From Candidatus Bathyarchaeota archaeon (GTDB taxonomy: Archaea; Thermoproteota; Bathyarchaeia; Bathyarchaeales; SOJC01), in assembly GCA_030608925.1 (NCBI GenBank), contig JAUWDF010000066.1:1-5466 (forward strand): a DNA stretch of 5,466 bases. The letters are read 5' to 3'. Of the stretch, positions 5,417 to 5,466 are shown in pieces (the stretch's first letter is position 1; every line of letters starts with the position of its first letter). Under the pieces are notes generated by a model. That model did no database searches. It worked only from the letters and a program-made list of their open reading frames with translations, and had not been told where the DNA came from. Made by a program: the position numbers and the translations under genes.

Positions 5417-5466
5417 TTAAATTATTATTCGATTGGGCAGAATAGATCTAGAACTAATTCTTCCGC

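Noticed and set aside
5378..5466. Plus-strand GTG-started frame open to the right edge
   Set aside because: 29 codons without ribosome binding site or recognisable pattern, opposite the decayed minus-strand frames.

Overview
The window looks like a stretch of chromosome from an uncultured mesophilic archaeon, possibly of the Bathyarchaeia type. The reasons are two small winged-helix proteins of archaeal style, an AGGTGA Shine-Dalgarno site matching the archaeal anti-SD, AT-rich TATA-like boxes, and use of TTG as a start. The lineage is an inference. No CRISPR array, insertion sequence or convincing RNA gene was found.

Layout. Positions 1-180 (minus) hold the N-terminal 60 codons of a winged-helix regulator that runs off the left edge. 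A 284-bp divergent spacer follows, with TATA-like boxes for both directions, a GTAAATTTAC palindrome, a possible 36-codon small ORF, and a dyad that overlaps the ribosome binding site of the next gene. Positions 465-3716 (+) encode the main gene, a 1083-residue protein: an N-terminal GNAT acetyltransferase fused to about 850 residues of beta-sandwich domains of carbohydrate-enzyme type. These appear to be internally duplicated, and there is no signal peptide or membrane segment. After a 62-bp convergent spacer with a TACGCGCGCGTA palindrome comes a coiled-coil plus winged-helix regulator at 3779-4123 (minus). A divergent spacer leads to a HAD-family hydrolase, 4372-5076 (+). The last 390 bp have no intact gene, but the minus strand carries broken reading frames that, joined by frameshifts, resemble the middle part of McrC, the nuclease partner of McrBC-type restriction systems.

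How the parts may work together. The left winged-helix gene and the GNAT fusion are divergently transcribed, so the regulator may control the fusion through the shared spacer. The coiled-coil regulator is divergent to the HAD gene in the same way. These are inferences from arrangement only. The GNAT fusion may acetylate an amino sugar or other glycan-related substrate in the cytoplasm, but its substrate cannot be read from the sequence. The McrC-like remnant suggests that a defence locus once lay to the right and has decayed.
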